Assembly: GCF_004353915.1 (NCBI RefSeq)
Contig: NZ_SMRP01000017.1
Location: 88,514-152,513 of the forward strand
DNA length: 64,000 nucleotides
Origin: Paraburkholderia silviterrae
Lineage (GTDB): Bacteria; Pseudomonadota; Gammaproteobacteria; Burkholderiales; Burkholderiaceae
Reading direction: 5' to 3'
Below, piece by piece: positions 18,497 to 26,582 of the stretch (positions are counted from its first letter, which is position 1; each line of letters opens with the position of its first letter). Under the pieces are notes generated by a model, which was not told the DNA's origin, searched no databases, and was given only the letters and a program-made list of their open reading frames with translations. Made by a program: the position numbers and the translations under genes.

Positions 18497-18545
18497 GGAG
18501 ATGGCATTCTCCCTTAACCGCTCATACCGAGCTGATGATGCCTGT
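18497..18545 (+). ncRNA. Fluoride riboswitch (crcB motif)
   Basis: The stretch has the aptamer pattern: GGAGATGGCATTCTCC, then CTTAACCGCTC, a loop, and GAGCTGATGATGCCTG. Three pairings can be drawn: GGAG with CTCC, GGCAT with the distal ATGCC (the pseudoknot), and GCTC with GAGC closing a small hairpin. The conserved unpaired TTAACC and TGATGA stretches are present. It lies 71 bases upstream of the crcB start, its usual target. In this class fluoride binding turns expression on. Confidence 0.9.
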
Positions 18546-18615
18546 GACCAACCCGAACGCATGCGCAGCGAAGCTGCCCGTGTCGCTGCGGGTGCGCACA
18601 TACAGGGGCATCAAC

Positions 18616-19014
18616 ATGTATCAGCCGGTACTTGCCGTCATTGCCGTTGCCATTGGCGGCGCACTGGGTTCGCTGTTTCGCTGGTTTCTCGGCCTGCGTC
18701 TGAACGGTGTCTTTCCCGAACTTCCCCTCGGAACGTTTGCAGCCAATGTGATCGCAGGCTACGTGATTGGCGTGGCCGTGGCCTTTTTCGCGCGGCTCCC
18801 CGAAGTCCCCGGCGAATGGCGCTTGTTCGTGATCACGGGCCTCATGGGCGGGCTGTCGACGTTCTCCACTTTCTCCGCCGAAGTCGTCGCCCACATTCAG
18901 GAGGGCCGCCCCGGCTGGGCCGCCGCGGAGATCGCGATTCACGTGTGCGCGTCGCTGCTCATGACGGTGCTCGGCATTGCCACCGTGAGCGCCGCCATGC
19001 CCGTTTCTCCATGA
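18616..19014 (+). CDS. crcB: Fluoride ion channel CrcB (Fluc)
   Basis: Dual-topology inner-membrane channel that exports fluoride; 132 residues and four membrane helices. Signature segments are GGALGSLFRWFLG at 14-26, GTFAANVIAGYVIG at 39-52 with pore Asn44, and GLMGGLSTFSTFSAE at 75-89, whose Phe83 and Phe86 match the phenylalanine fluoride ladder. The start at 18616 is supported by AGGGG and by the family N-terminus. An open frame upstream runs through the riboswitch and is not translated. The transcript is controlled by the riboswitch at 18497-18545. Two DUF190 genes converge on it. Confidence 0.95.
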   Translation: MYQPVLAVIAVAIGGALGSLFRWFLGLRLNGVFPELPLGTFAANVIAGYVIGVAVAFFARLPEVPGEWRLFVITGLMGGLSTFSTFSAEVVAHIQEGRPGWAAAEIAIHVCASLLMTVLGIATVSAAMPVSP

Positions 19015-19063
19015 ACCGCCAGCGAAGATCGGCAAGCCGCTGCGCGCGCCTTGCCGCACCGGC

Positions 19064-19432
19064 TCACTGCGGCTTGCGCCTGAATAGCGAAAAATGCTTA
19101 TGCTCGCTGGGCGGGGCATCGCCACCCAGCACGCCGAATTCAATGGGCGAACGCGTATAGAACACGTGCACCTGCGCGGCTTTGACGGCATCGAGCATGC
19201 GCTGTGCCTCGTCTTCCGTGGCGGCGAGGATGATCTGCACGGGCTGGTCGGCAAGCTTGAGCATATGGGCCGCGTGATGCGCACCCGCATGACCCGTGCC
19301 TTGCGCACAGTTGATCACGGTGGCGCCGTGGATACCCAGTTGCTTCGCTTCGTGCAGGAGCCACTCGCAAACCGTGCGATGCCCGTGGTGGCGATTCTGC
19401 TCGGTATAGAACGTGAGCTGGTAACCGTTCAT
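19064..19432 (-). CDS. DUF190 family PII-like protein (second gene of pair)
   Basis: A 122-residue ferredoxin-like protein. It starts MNGYQLTFYTEQNRHHGHRT, followed by VCEWLLHEAKQLGIHGATV, and has the family core DQPVQIILAATEDEAQRML and VHVFYTRSPIEFGVLG. DUF190 proteins resemble PII signalling proteins and are often next to or fused with crcB, so a role in controlling or supporting fluoride export is inferred, not proven. Its start codon overlaps the stop of the upstream DUF190 gene (ATGA), so translation is coupled. It converges on crcB with 49 bases between stop codons. Confidence 0.85.
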   Translation of the reverse strand: MNGYQLTFYTEQNRHHGHRTVCEWLLHEAKQLGIHGATVINCAQGTGHAGAHHAAHMLKLADQPVQIILAATEDEAQRMLDAVKAAQVHVFYTRSPIEFGVLGGDAPPSEHKHFSLFRRKPQ

Positions 19433-19803
19433 GTCGCCCTCCGCCGCTCATGCGATTCATCCGTTTCGCCCGCCTTGTCCGTCTCGTCCGCGCCAAGCGT
19501 GTCGTATTCGATGGGTGCGCGCGTATAAAAGAGCCGAATGCCGCCCTCGTGAAGTTTGGCGAGCAACTGTTCGATCGCGTCGCCGCCGGCGACGACCGAG
19601 ACGGCCACCGATTGCTCGGCGAGTTCGAAAAAACGCGCCGCGTGGTATTTGCCATTCACGTCCACGCCTTCGGCAATGTCGACCACCGTCGCGCCCTGGA
19701 TGCCGGCATGCCTCGCCTCGTCGAGAATCCACTCGACGACCGGCATGTGTCGCACGCGATGACTCTGGTTCGCCACGTAGACGGTGAGTTGACTTCCTCG
19801 CAT
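19429..19803 (-). CDS. DUF190 family PII-like protein (first gene of pair)
   Basis: A 124-residue paralogue of the next gene: MRGSQLTVYVANQSHRVRHM, VEWILDEARHAGIQGATVV and IRLFYTRAPIEYDTLG align along the length. It differs by an acidic, Asp/Glu/Arg-rich tail. The start at 19803 follows GGAGG; the frame is open further upstream without a ribosome site. The four-base overlap with the second copy shows an operon made by gene duplication. I looked for a second fluoride riboswitch in front of this operon and saw none. Confidence 0.85.
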   Translation of the reverse strand: MRGSQLTVYVANQSHRVRHMPVVEWILDEARHAGIQGATVVDIAEGVDVNGKYHAARFFELAEQSVAVSVVAGGDAIEQLLAKLHEGGIRLFYTRAPIEYDTLGADETDKAGETDESHERRRAT

Positions 19804-20109
19804 GATCGCCTCCGGCGTCGGTCGGGCAGGCCACGCCATGTCCTCATCCGACTCTACGCTGCGCACGGCGGGCTTACAAGCCGCCGGGGCGCGCCTCGAT
19901 CCTCCCGCCAGGCGCCTCGAGACGCCATGTCCATGCCTGCGCGGAATAAGCGTGATTCCGCGTCCGCTACTACCGGGCAAGCACCGCCAAAACTACATTT
20001 CCGGTGACCGGCATCCAGTCGGCAAGGATCGCTCAGGCAGATGCCGATGTTTTCGAATCGGACTGCAAGGCCTGGGCCGCAATGAAATTCACGGATATGG
20101 AGAACAGCA

Positions 20110-21204
20110 ATGAGCACGGCAAACAAAGTTCTGGTAGCAGGAGCAAGCGGACTCATCGGCGTGGCCGCAATTGAAGCCTTTCTCTCTTCGGGCTGGGATG
20201 TCGTGGGCATTTCAAGGCGCAAGCCGGAACTGCCGAGCGGCCGCGATTTCGAGTTCATCCCGGTGGATCTGCGCAACGGAAGCGCCGCGCGCGCGGCACT
20301 CGCCACACTCGCCGGCATTACGCATGTGGCGTACGCGGCCATCTACGAGAATGCGGGCGACCTGGTAAGCGGCTGGTCGAACGCCGAGCAGATCGAGATC
20401 AACAATGCGATGCTGCGCAACGTGATCGAGCCGCTCGTTTCGGGCAAGCCCGCACTCAAGCACGTGTCCATTTTGCAGGGGACGAAAGCGTACGGCGTCC
20501 ACCTTCACCCTATCGCCGTTCCCGCGCGTGAGAGCGACCCGCGCGACGATCACGCGAACTTCTTCTTTGATCAGCAGGACTACCTGAGCGCCACGGCGGC
20601 GCAGCACGGCTTCACCTATACCGTGCTGCGCCCTCAACTCGTCACCGGCAAGACGCCCGGCGCGCTCAACGTGCTCCCCGCCATTGGCGTCTATGCCGCC
20701 ATCCGCCGCGAGAAAGGCGAGCCGTTCAGCTTCCCCGGCGGCCCGTCGTTCGTCTGGGAAATGGCCGATGCCGATCTCGTCGCGCAGGTCATGGTGTGGG
20801 CGGCGCAAGCTCCGCAAGCGGCCAACGAGATCTTCAACGTCACCAACGGCGATGTCTTCGAATGGCGCAGCGTATGGCCCGCCATGGCCAGGACGCTGGG
20901 TGTGCAAACGGGCGGCGACGAACCGGTCAGCGTGACGCAGTACATTCGCGAGAACGCCGACGTATGGGCAAAAATCGTCGCCAGGCACGGTCTTGCGAGC
21001 GGCGATTTGCGCGCGTTCGTCGGCCAAGGCGATCAACATGCCGACTTTGCGTTTGCCTACGGCGCACCGGCGGGCCCAGTGGCATTCGTTAGTACTATCA
21101 AGCTTCGCAAAGCCGGCTTCAACGCCGCGATCGACACCCGCGATGCGTTCTGCGCAGCGCTCCAGTCGTTCATCGACCGCAAGCTCCTGCCACCTTCGCT
21201 ATAA
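20110..21204 (+). CDS. SDR-type reductase, PRISE-like (progesterone 5-beta-reductase/iridoid synthase family)
   Basis: An NAD(P)-dependent reductase of 364 residues. GASGLIG at 11-17 is the nucleotide-binding motif and SRRKPE at 35-40 suggests NADPH. SILQGTKAYG at 120-129 matches the family block containing the catalytic lysine (Lys126 here). The later block NFFFDQQDYL at 150-159 has phenylalanines where plant enzymes have Phe-Tyr-Tyr, so the proton-donor tyrosine may be absent or shifted. Plant relatives reduce activated enones; bacterial substrates are largely unknown. It is monocistronic. Confidence 0.78.
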   Translation: MSTANKVLVAGASGLIGVAAIEAFLSSGWDVVGISRRKPELPSGRDFEFIPVDLRNGSAARAALATLAGITHVAYAAIYENAGDLVSGWSNAEQIEINNAMLRNVIEPLVSGKPALKHVSILQGTKAYGVHLHPIAVPARESDPRDDHANFFFDQQDYLSATAAQHGFTYTVLRPQLVTGKTPGALNVLPAIGVYAAIRREKGEPFSFPGGPSFVWEMADADLVAQVMVWAAQAPQAANEIFNVTNGDVFEWRSVWPAMARTLGVQTGGDEPVSVTQYIRENADVWAKIVARHGLASGDLRAFVGQGDQHADFAFAYGAPAGPVAFVSTIKLRKAGFNAAIDTRDAFCAALQSFIDRKLLPPSL

Positions 21205-21532
21205 TTCTGGCCGCGGCGGGAGGCAAGCATGATTAATCCTCCGACCCGTATATCCGTGCACCCTCGCGGCGTCGTCAGGCGTCGTACGTGCCCTTAATCG
21301 CACCGACCTTCCTGCGAATTCCCGGCCTCAATGAACCGGGAATCGCCGTGGTCGGCGCCTGTGCAGCGCTCGCCATGCCGCCTCTAGCGGCAATATCTAC
21401 CGCTCGCGGTCAAACAGGCGAGATGCCAGCACGATTTACCTCTAATCTCCAGATTGATGTTCGGACAGATAGCTAGACTTGGTTCGCAATGCTGATGCGG
21501 AGTGTTTCCGCCGGCAACGTTGGGGGCGAACC
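21205..21532. other. Intergenic region after the PRISE-like gene
   Basis: A 328-base stretch containing a perfect 8-bp hairpin, ATTCCCGG at 21318 with CCGGGAAT at 21336, which may end the upstream transcript. One 62-codon open frame (21288-21476) crosses the hairpin, has no ribosome site and is not considered real. Confidence 0.45.
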
Positions 21533-21802
21533 GTGATCGAGATGCGAAAGACCATTACTGCGGAGCGGCGGCGCTCGCTCGCGATCTATGCATGCATCGT
21601 TGCCGCCCTCTTCGCCTCGGCCCTCGTGTCCGCCTGGCAGGCAAGCGCGATTGGACCGAGCATCGGCATCGCACCCCCTGAGGCGGCCAGCGAAACGCTT
21701 GCCGATCTCGTCGATAGAGCAGACAGGGCCATATACGATGCCAGCCGCTCGGGTGGCGGTTACCGTTTTAGCCCGAGCGGCCGTGAGATTGTCATGACAT
21801 AG
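21533..21802 (+). pseudogene. Diguanylate cyclase remnant: membrane helix joined to the end of a GGDEF domain
   Basis: The 89-codon frame has an N-terminal membrane helix (SLAIYACIVAALFASALVS) and then SIGIAPPEAASETLADLVDR and ADRAIYDASRSGGGYRF. The second half matches the last 40 or so residues of a GGDEF domain, but the GGDEF motif and the rest of the fold are absent. The join is in frame, as from an internal deletion of several hundred bases. GTG at 21533 with GGGGG upstream is the likely original start. It may still be translated but cannot make c-di-GMP. Confidence 0.65.
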
Positions 21803-22019
21803 CGCTTGCCTTGCGGCCATCGGTTGCCCGGCAAGCGCTCCCACCAGCAGAAAGTCTGCGAACCCTCGCGGGCTTTTTCCAGGCTCACCGCGCAAGGCCG
21901 GCACATGCGGCAGAGATAACCGCGCCCGGCACGCGATGCGTTGCGGAGCGTCGCCCGCGAAGAAAAGTATCAGGATACCTTGCGTATCCACCAGCTCCAT
22001 TTGATAAGGATAACTGATC

Positions 22020-23432
22020 ATGAAGATGAAGAACCTCGTTGCCGGCATGATGGCCGGCATCGCCCTCAATCTGTGTGCGGGTGTCGCCAGCGCGACTTGC
22101 ATCAGCAATCCCGCGGCTCAGTCCGACGCCTCGTTTCCCGCCACCCTTACGGGCAAGCTCGTTTACCACAGCTATGTGAGCTACGGAGACGGCACGAGCC
22201 AGATCTTTCTCTACGACTTTTCGGCGCACACGCTCACGCAACTGAGCAAGGCCTCGTGGGGCATCAAGGACCCCATGAACGCCGTGTTCAGCCCCGACGG
22301 CAAGTGGATCACCTTCATGGGCGTGACCAACAACGCGTGGAACGTGTTCATGTATCAGCTCGGCACCAATAACGCGCCGGTCAACATGACGAACAGCACG
22401 GGCGCCACGCGCAACGAAGACCCGAAATTCAGCCCGGACGGCAAGACGATCGTGTTCAAGCAGAACGGCAGCGTCATGCAAGCCACGCTCTCGTACACGA
22501 GCGCGGGCCCGGTCTTCACGTCGGTCGTGGGTCTCGCGAGCGCGCCGTCCGGCGGCGAGTACTCGATGCCCTATCTTTCGCCTGACGAAAGCGCCGTCTA
22601 CTACGCCAGCGGCACGGGCGCGAACATGGGCCTGATGAAGCGCACGATCGCGACTGGCGTCACGGCCGTATTCGATCACCCGGCCTCGCTGGAAACCTAC
22701 TATCCGATCGTGCGTGCGGACGGCAACGTGTTCTACGCGCGCTGGAAAGACGCGAGCGCGCTCGACCAGATCTATGAAAAGACGGCGGACCCGGCCTCGA
22801 CGCCGAACCAGTTGTCGCTCAACGACTGCATCAGCAACAACTCCGACCCGGGCCCGGTGAACGGCACGAACTACCTGTTTTTCTCGTCGACGACGGCGGG
22901 CGGCTATCAGCTCTACCTGGGCGACGTGACCACGGGCCAGCGCTGGAGCCTGACGCAGTTCGGCGTGAACGCCGACACCACGAAAGCCAAGCTCGGGTCG
23001 AGCTACTACGGCGGGCCTGCCGCCAACCAGGTCGGGCTGCTCTCGCAAGGCCATCCCGCCGCCGCTTCGGCGAGCTATAACGCGTCGCTCACGCCCGACA
23101 AGGCATTCGACGGCAACACCACCACCACGCGCTGGGACTCACCCGAAGGCGCTGGCGTCGATCCGCAATGGATTTCCGTGGATCTCGGGGCCGTGAAGAA
23201 CATCAGCAGCATCGATCTGTACTGGGATGCGGGCGCGAGCGTCTATCAAATCCAGACGTCGAACGACAACGTCAACTGGACAACGCTCTACTCGACCAGC
23301 AACGGCGTCTCGTATGGCCACGTCACGCTGCCAAATCTCAATGGCAAAGGGCGCTATGTGCGGATGTACGGCACGAAGCGCGCGACGCAGTGGGGCTACT
23401 CGCTCGACGAAATGCAGGTGTGGGGATCGTAA
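22020..23432 (+). CDS. Secreted PD40-repeat protein with C-terminal F5/8 type C (discoidin) domain
   Basis: A 470-residue protein. The signal peptide ends near residue 26 (GVASA). TolB-like PD40 blades follow, seen as AVFSPDGKWITFMG, PKFSPDGKTIVFKQ and PYLSPDESAVYYAS. From about residue 340 a discoidin/F5-8C domain runs to the end: SYNASLTPDKAFDGNTTTT, WISVDLGAVKNISSIDLYW and YVRMYGTKRA before the final EMQVWGS. Such domains bind sugars or surfaces, so this looks like an exported carbohydrate- or surface-binding propeller. No catalytic motif is visible. The start at 22020 has AAGGA upstream. A hairpin terminator follows. Confidence 0.82.
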   Translation: MKMKNLVAGMMAGIALNLCAGVASATCISNPAAQSDASFPATLTGKLVYHSYVSYGDGTSQIFLYDFSAHTLTQLSKASWGIKDPMNAVFSPDGKWITFMGVTNNAWNVFMYQLGTNNAPVNMTNSTGATRNEDPKFSPDGKTIVFKQNGSVMQATLSYTSAGPVFTSVVGLASAPSGGEYSMPYLSPDESAVYYASGTGANMGLMKRTIATGVTAVFDHPASLETYYPIVRADGNVFYARWKDASALDQIYEKTADPASTPNQLSLNDCISNNSDPGPVNGTNYLFFSSTTAGGYQLYLGDVTTGQRWSLTQFGVNADTTKAKLGSSYYGGPAANQVGLLSQGHPAAASASYNASLTPDKAFDGNTTTTRWDSPEGAGVDPQWISVDLGAVKNISSIDLYWDAGASVYQIQTSNDNVNWTTLYSTSNGVSYGHVTLPNLNGKGRYVRMYGTKRATQWGYSLDEMQVWGS

Positions 23433-23747
23433 GCGGCTAATTTCCCGATGCCGGGAAATCGGTTTCGACGATGGATTGCGTTGCGGTCGTATGCATCGGG
23501 TCGGCAGCTGCCAAGTCATTGGCAGTTCTGCCGTGCTAGCGATGCATCGTTAGCATAAGGCATGCCCGCATGGCGGCATCGACGAGAATGCGCTCGCGGG
23601 CCAGCGTAGCCGGGGAACGCGCGATGCGGCTACCCACGTGTCTGCGGAGATCGACTACGCTTGAATGGAAAGCAGCCCGCCGACGTTGCCCTGCCACGCC
23701 AGCCCGGGCGTTTCATGGCCATTCGTCGTCTCTTTGAGGAGCTCACC
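23433..23747. other. Intergenic region with terminator and near-palindrome
   Basis: Contains the terminator at 23440-23459 and the 20-bp near-palindrome GCTAGCGATGCATCGTTAGC at 23535-23554. No coding sequence was recognised. Confidence 0.5.
23440..23459 (+). terminator. Hairpin terminator after the F5/8C protein
   Basis: ATTTCCCG pairs perfectly with CGGGAAAT around a four-base loop, beginning eight bases after the stop codon. Confidence 0.65.
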
Positions 23748-24248
23748 ATGCCTACGAATCCCGGTTCTCCGCATATCGGCGCACATATCGTCGGCAAAGG
23801 CAGCGCGACCGCAGCCGGCCCTGGACCGTACATCATGGGCGCGAGCACGCTCGAGGGCGACAGCGTCTTCAGTTCGGATGACGAAGAAGTCGGCAAAATC
23901 AAGGAGATCATGCTGGAAGTCGAGACCGGGCGTATCGTCTATGCCGTCATGTCGTGCGGCGGCTTTCTCGGTATCGGCGACAAGCTGCTGGCGCTGCCCT
24001 GGCCCGCACTCACGCTCGATACGACGCACAAATGCTTCGTGCTGAACGTGAGCGCCGAAAAAATCAGGCATGCGCCCGGCTTCGACAAGAGCCACTGGCC
24101 CGCCATGGCCGATATCGGCTGGGCCACCACGCTGCACGAGTACTACGGCACGCGCGCGCATTGGGAACAAGACGCGCCCGAGACTGCCGGCAAGGATGCG
24201 CCGCCCAACCCGCCTGATCCCCCCGAGGCCGGCGGCGTCAAGCGATGA
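23748..24248 (+). CDS. PRC-barrel domain protein
   Basis: A 166-residue soluble protein. Residues about 30-110 have the PRC-barrel pattern: GASTLEGDSVFSSDDEEVGK, IKEIMLEVETGRIVYAVMSC, GGFLGIGDKLLALPWPAL and CFVLNVSAEKI. A tail that includes FDKSHWPAM, common in stress-type PRC proteins, ends Pro-rich. PRC domains occur in RNA processing and photosystem assembly; this stand-alone type is uncharacterised and often stress-induced. The start at 23748 follows GAGGAG. Two small genes follow on the same strand. Confidence 0.85.
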   Translation: MPTNPGSPHIGAHIVGKGSATAAGPGPYIMGASTLEGDSVFSSDDEEVGKIKEIMLEVETGRIVYAVMSCGGFLGIGDKLLALPWPALTLDTTHKCFVLNVSAEKIRHAPGFDKSHWPAMADIGWATTLHEYYGTRAHWEQDAPETAGKDAPPNPPDPPEAGGVKR

Positions 24249-24303
24249 CGCACACGAGGCGTGCGGCGCGCTGGCGGCAACCCCGCACGCCAATGGAGCG
24301 ACC

Positions 24304-24699
24304 ATGAAGACATTCGATTTCGCGCAACGGCTCGAGGAGATCCAGATTGCACTGGCCCGTCTTTTCGATTCGCCGAAAACGTCCAATGTAAGCCTCCTTG
24401 AAGAAGGCGACGCGATCATCGCGCACATGTCCTGGGTGGTGGATTCGCACCGCGACTCCACGCTCGATGCGCGCTGTGCGGCCACGATCCACGCGACACG
24501 CGCGCAACTCGAAGGCTATGCGGGTCTCGGCACCGCGCAAAGGCGCACTATCCAGCAGCGCATCCAACAGTGCGTGCGTGCGCGCTTCGAAGAAAGCCGG
24601 GATCCCGCCCAGCCCGGCGGCGCCTGCTCGTTCGACGTGGTGCTCGACGAAGCGATATTCCGTGCCGACAAAGACAATTACTTCCCGAGCATCGAATGA
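24304..24699 (+). CDS. Hypothetical protein, 131 aa, helical
   Basis: Not recognised. It is mostly helical and charged (MKTFDFAQRLEEIQIALARL), has three cysteines and no membrane segment. The ATG at 24304 follows GGAG. It is 55 bases after the PRC-barrel gene and 33 bases before the DUF2784 gene, so the three are probably one transcript. Confidence 0.6.
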   Translation: MKTFDFAQRLEEIQIALARLFDSPKTSNVSLLEEGDAIIAHMSWVVDSHRDSTLDARCAATIHATRAQLEGYAGLGTAQRRTIQQRIQQCVRARFEESRDPAQPGGACSFDVVLDEAIFRADKDNYFPSIE

Positions 24700-24732
24700 G
24701 CGCATGACGGCAAGCGATCGGGATAACGGGTC

Positions 24733-25101
24733 GTGAACTGGCTGGCGAATACGGTTCTCGTGCTGCACGCGCTGCTGGTGCTCTTCATCGTCGGCGGGCT
24801 GGTCGCGCTCTGGCTGGGCGCATGGCTCAAGCACGGCTGGGTGCGCAATCGCGTGCTGCGCATCGTCCATCTCGCAGCCATTGGCGCGGTCGCGCTGCTT
24901 GCCGTTCTCGACATCCCGTGCCCGCTCACGGTGCTCGAAGACTGGCTGCGTACCGGCAGCGCGAGTCCGCAAGGCTTTATCCAGCGCTGGGTGAGCTATT
25001 GGCTCTACTACGACTTGCCGGGCTGGGTGTTCGCGACCGCGTATGTGGTGTTTCTGCTCGTCGTGGCGATCACGTGGTTTCGCATTCCTCCGCGCTTGTG
25101 A
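24733..25101 (+). CDS. DUF2784 family membrane protein
   Basis: A 122-residue protein with four hydrophobic segments and the family pattern: NWLANTVLVLHALLVLFIVG, HLAAIGAVALLAVLDIPCPL with TVLEDWLR, then FIQRWVSYWLYYDLPGWVF. The conserved CPLTxLE and the paired tryptophans are present. Function is unknown. The start is a GTG with only a weak ribosome site. Confidence 0.8.
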   Translation: MNWLANTVLVLHALLVLFIVGGLVALWLGAWLKHGWVRNRVLRIVHLAAIGAVALLAVLDIPCPLTVLEDWLRTGSASPQGFIQRWVSYWLYYDLPGWVFATAYVVFLLVVAITWFRIPPRL

Positions 25102-25280
25102 TCGATGTATCACAGACGGCGCGTGCACGCGCTTGCCAGAGATACCTGTCCCGCACCGCCAATGGCTACGGCGCCAGCAATAGACCGACCAATGTCCAAC
25201 CCGAGCGCTCGGACATCGCCAGCGAATAGCCGGCGTCGAAAGCGCATCCAGCGATAACTGGCCGTACCCGTGCCGCACGA

Positions 25281-26582
25281 TTACAGCGCGCGCTCGATCG
25301 CCTGGCCCAGCAGCGAGAGACCCAGTTCGATCTCCTCTTCACTCACGGTCAACGGCGGCGCGATCCGGAACACGCCGCCCATGCCGGGCAACTGCACGAT
25401 GTTCATGCTGAGCCCGAGGTTCATGCACTCGCGCGTGATCTTCGCGCCCAGCCCATCGGCGGGTTCCTTGGTGCGGCGGTCCTTGACGATCTCCATGCCG
25501 AGCAGCAGCCCGCGTCCGCGCACGTCGCCGATGCACTCGAAGCGCTCCATCAGATCCAGCAGGCCACGGCGCAGCCGCTCGCCCATCGCATTCGCGCGCG
25601 CCACCAGCCCCTCGCGCTCGACCACATCGAGCACCCGCAGGCCGACGGCGGCCGGCAGCGGATCGGACACGTGCGTCGTGTAGAACAGGTAGCCCAGCTC
25701 GTGCGCGCGCTCTTCGATCTCCGCTGATGTCATCATGGCCGCGAGTGGCAGCCCCGCGCCCAGCGTCTTCGAGAGCGTGAGAATGTCTGGCGTCACGCCG
25801 TCGCGCTCGCAGGCGAACATCGTGCCGGTGCGCCCCACGCCGGTCTGCGCCTCGTCCAGAATCAGCAGCATGCCGCGCTCTTCGCACTTGCGCTTGAGCG
25901 CGGCCATATAGCCTTCGGGCAACTCGATGATGCCGCCGGAGCTCAGGATCGGCTCGGCGATGAAGGCCGCGAGATTGCCGCTCGACTGGCGATCGATGAG
26001 GTCAAAGGCGTAGTCCAGCTCCGCAAGGGCGTCGTAATGGCCGTTGCGCTCGAAGCGCGGCCGGTATGCGAATGGCGCCGGTATCGCGAACGAACCGACC
26101 GCGGCGGGCCCGACGCCCTTGCGGCCCGCGCTATAGGTCGCGGACGCCGCGCCGCCCGTCATGCCGTGCCACGACTGCGCGAAGCCGACGATTTCATACT
26201 TGCCCGTGACCAGCTTCGCCATGCGGATGGCGGCCTCGTTGGACTCCGCACCGGTACTGAGCAAAAGCGCGCGGTCGAGCCCCTCGGGCGTGACTTCGGC
26301 CAGACGCGTCGCGAGATCGACCACGGGCCGCGAGAGCATGCCGCTGAAGAGGTGATCGAGCTTGCCGGCGTACTCGTTGATGACCGCGACGATTTCAGGG
26401 TGGCTGTGCCCCAGCACCGCGCTCATCTGTCCCGAGGTGAAATCGAGGATCGCGCGGCCATCCGCGTCGTAGACAAAGCTGCCCTTGGCGCGCTCGATGA
26501 TCATCGGCTCGAACGTGCCGCCGTAACGGATGAGGTGCTGCCTGGCGTTGCGCCAAAACGTTGCGTCGTCGTTGCGGGACAC
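25281..26582 (-). CDS. dgdA: 2,2-dialkylglycine decarboxylase
   Basis: PLP enzyme that couples oxidative decarboxylation of 2,2-dialkylglycines (such as aminoisobutyrate) to transamination of pyruvate. With the GTG start at 26582 (GAGGAG upstream) the protein is 433 residues, the length of the B. cepacia enzyme, and its active-site numbering falls in place: Gln52, Trp138, Met141, Asp243, PLP-lysine Lys272 (TLSKTLGAG) and Arg406 (VFRIAPP). It is therefore DgdA itself rather than a generic class III aminotransferase. In B. cepacia a divergent LysR gene, dgdR, controls it. Here the divergent neighbour is an EamA transporter, and a LysR gene appears only after a 2.4-kb AT-richer segment. Confidence 0.95.
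   Translation of the reverse strand: MSRNDDATFWRNARQHLIRYGGTFEPMIIERAKGSFVYDADGRAILDFTSGQMSAVLGHSHPEIVAVINEYAGKLDHLFSGMLSRPVVDLATRLAEVTPEGLDRALLLSTGAESNEAAIRMAKLVTGKYEIVGFAQSWHGMTGGAASATYSAGRKGVGPAAVGSFAIPAPFAYRPRFERNGHYDALAELDYAFDLIDRQSSGNLAAFIAEPILSSGGIIELPEGYMAALKRKCEERGMLLILDEAQTGVGRTGTMFACERDGVTPDILTLSKTLGAGLPLAAMMTSAEIEERAHELGYLFYTTHVSDPLPAAVGLRVLDVVEREGLVARANAMGERLRRGLLDLMERFECIGDVRGRGLLLGMEIVKDRRTKEPADGLGAKITRECMNLGLSMNIVQLPGMGGVFRIAPPLTVSEEEIELGLSLLGQAIERAL

Noticed and set aside
19804..20109. A second fluoride riboswitch in front of the DUF190 pair
   Set aside because: The conserved TTAACC and TGATGA elements with matching stems were not found on the minus strand.
21288..21476. A 62-codon plus-strand frame after the PRISE-like gene
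   Set aside because: It runs through a hairpin, lacks a ribosome site and resembles no family.
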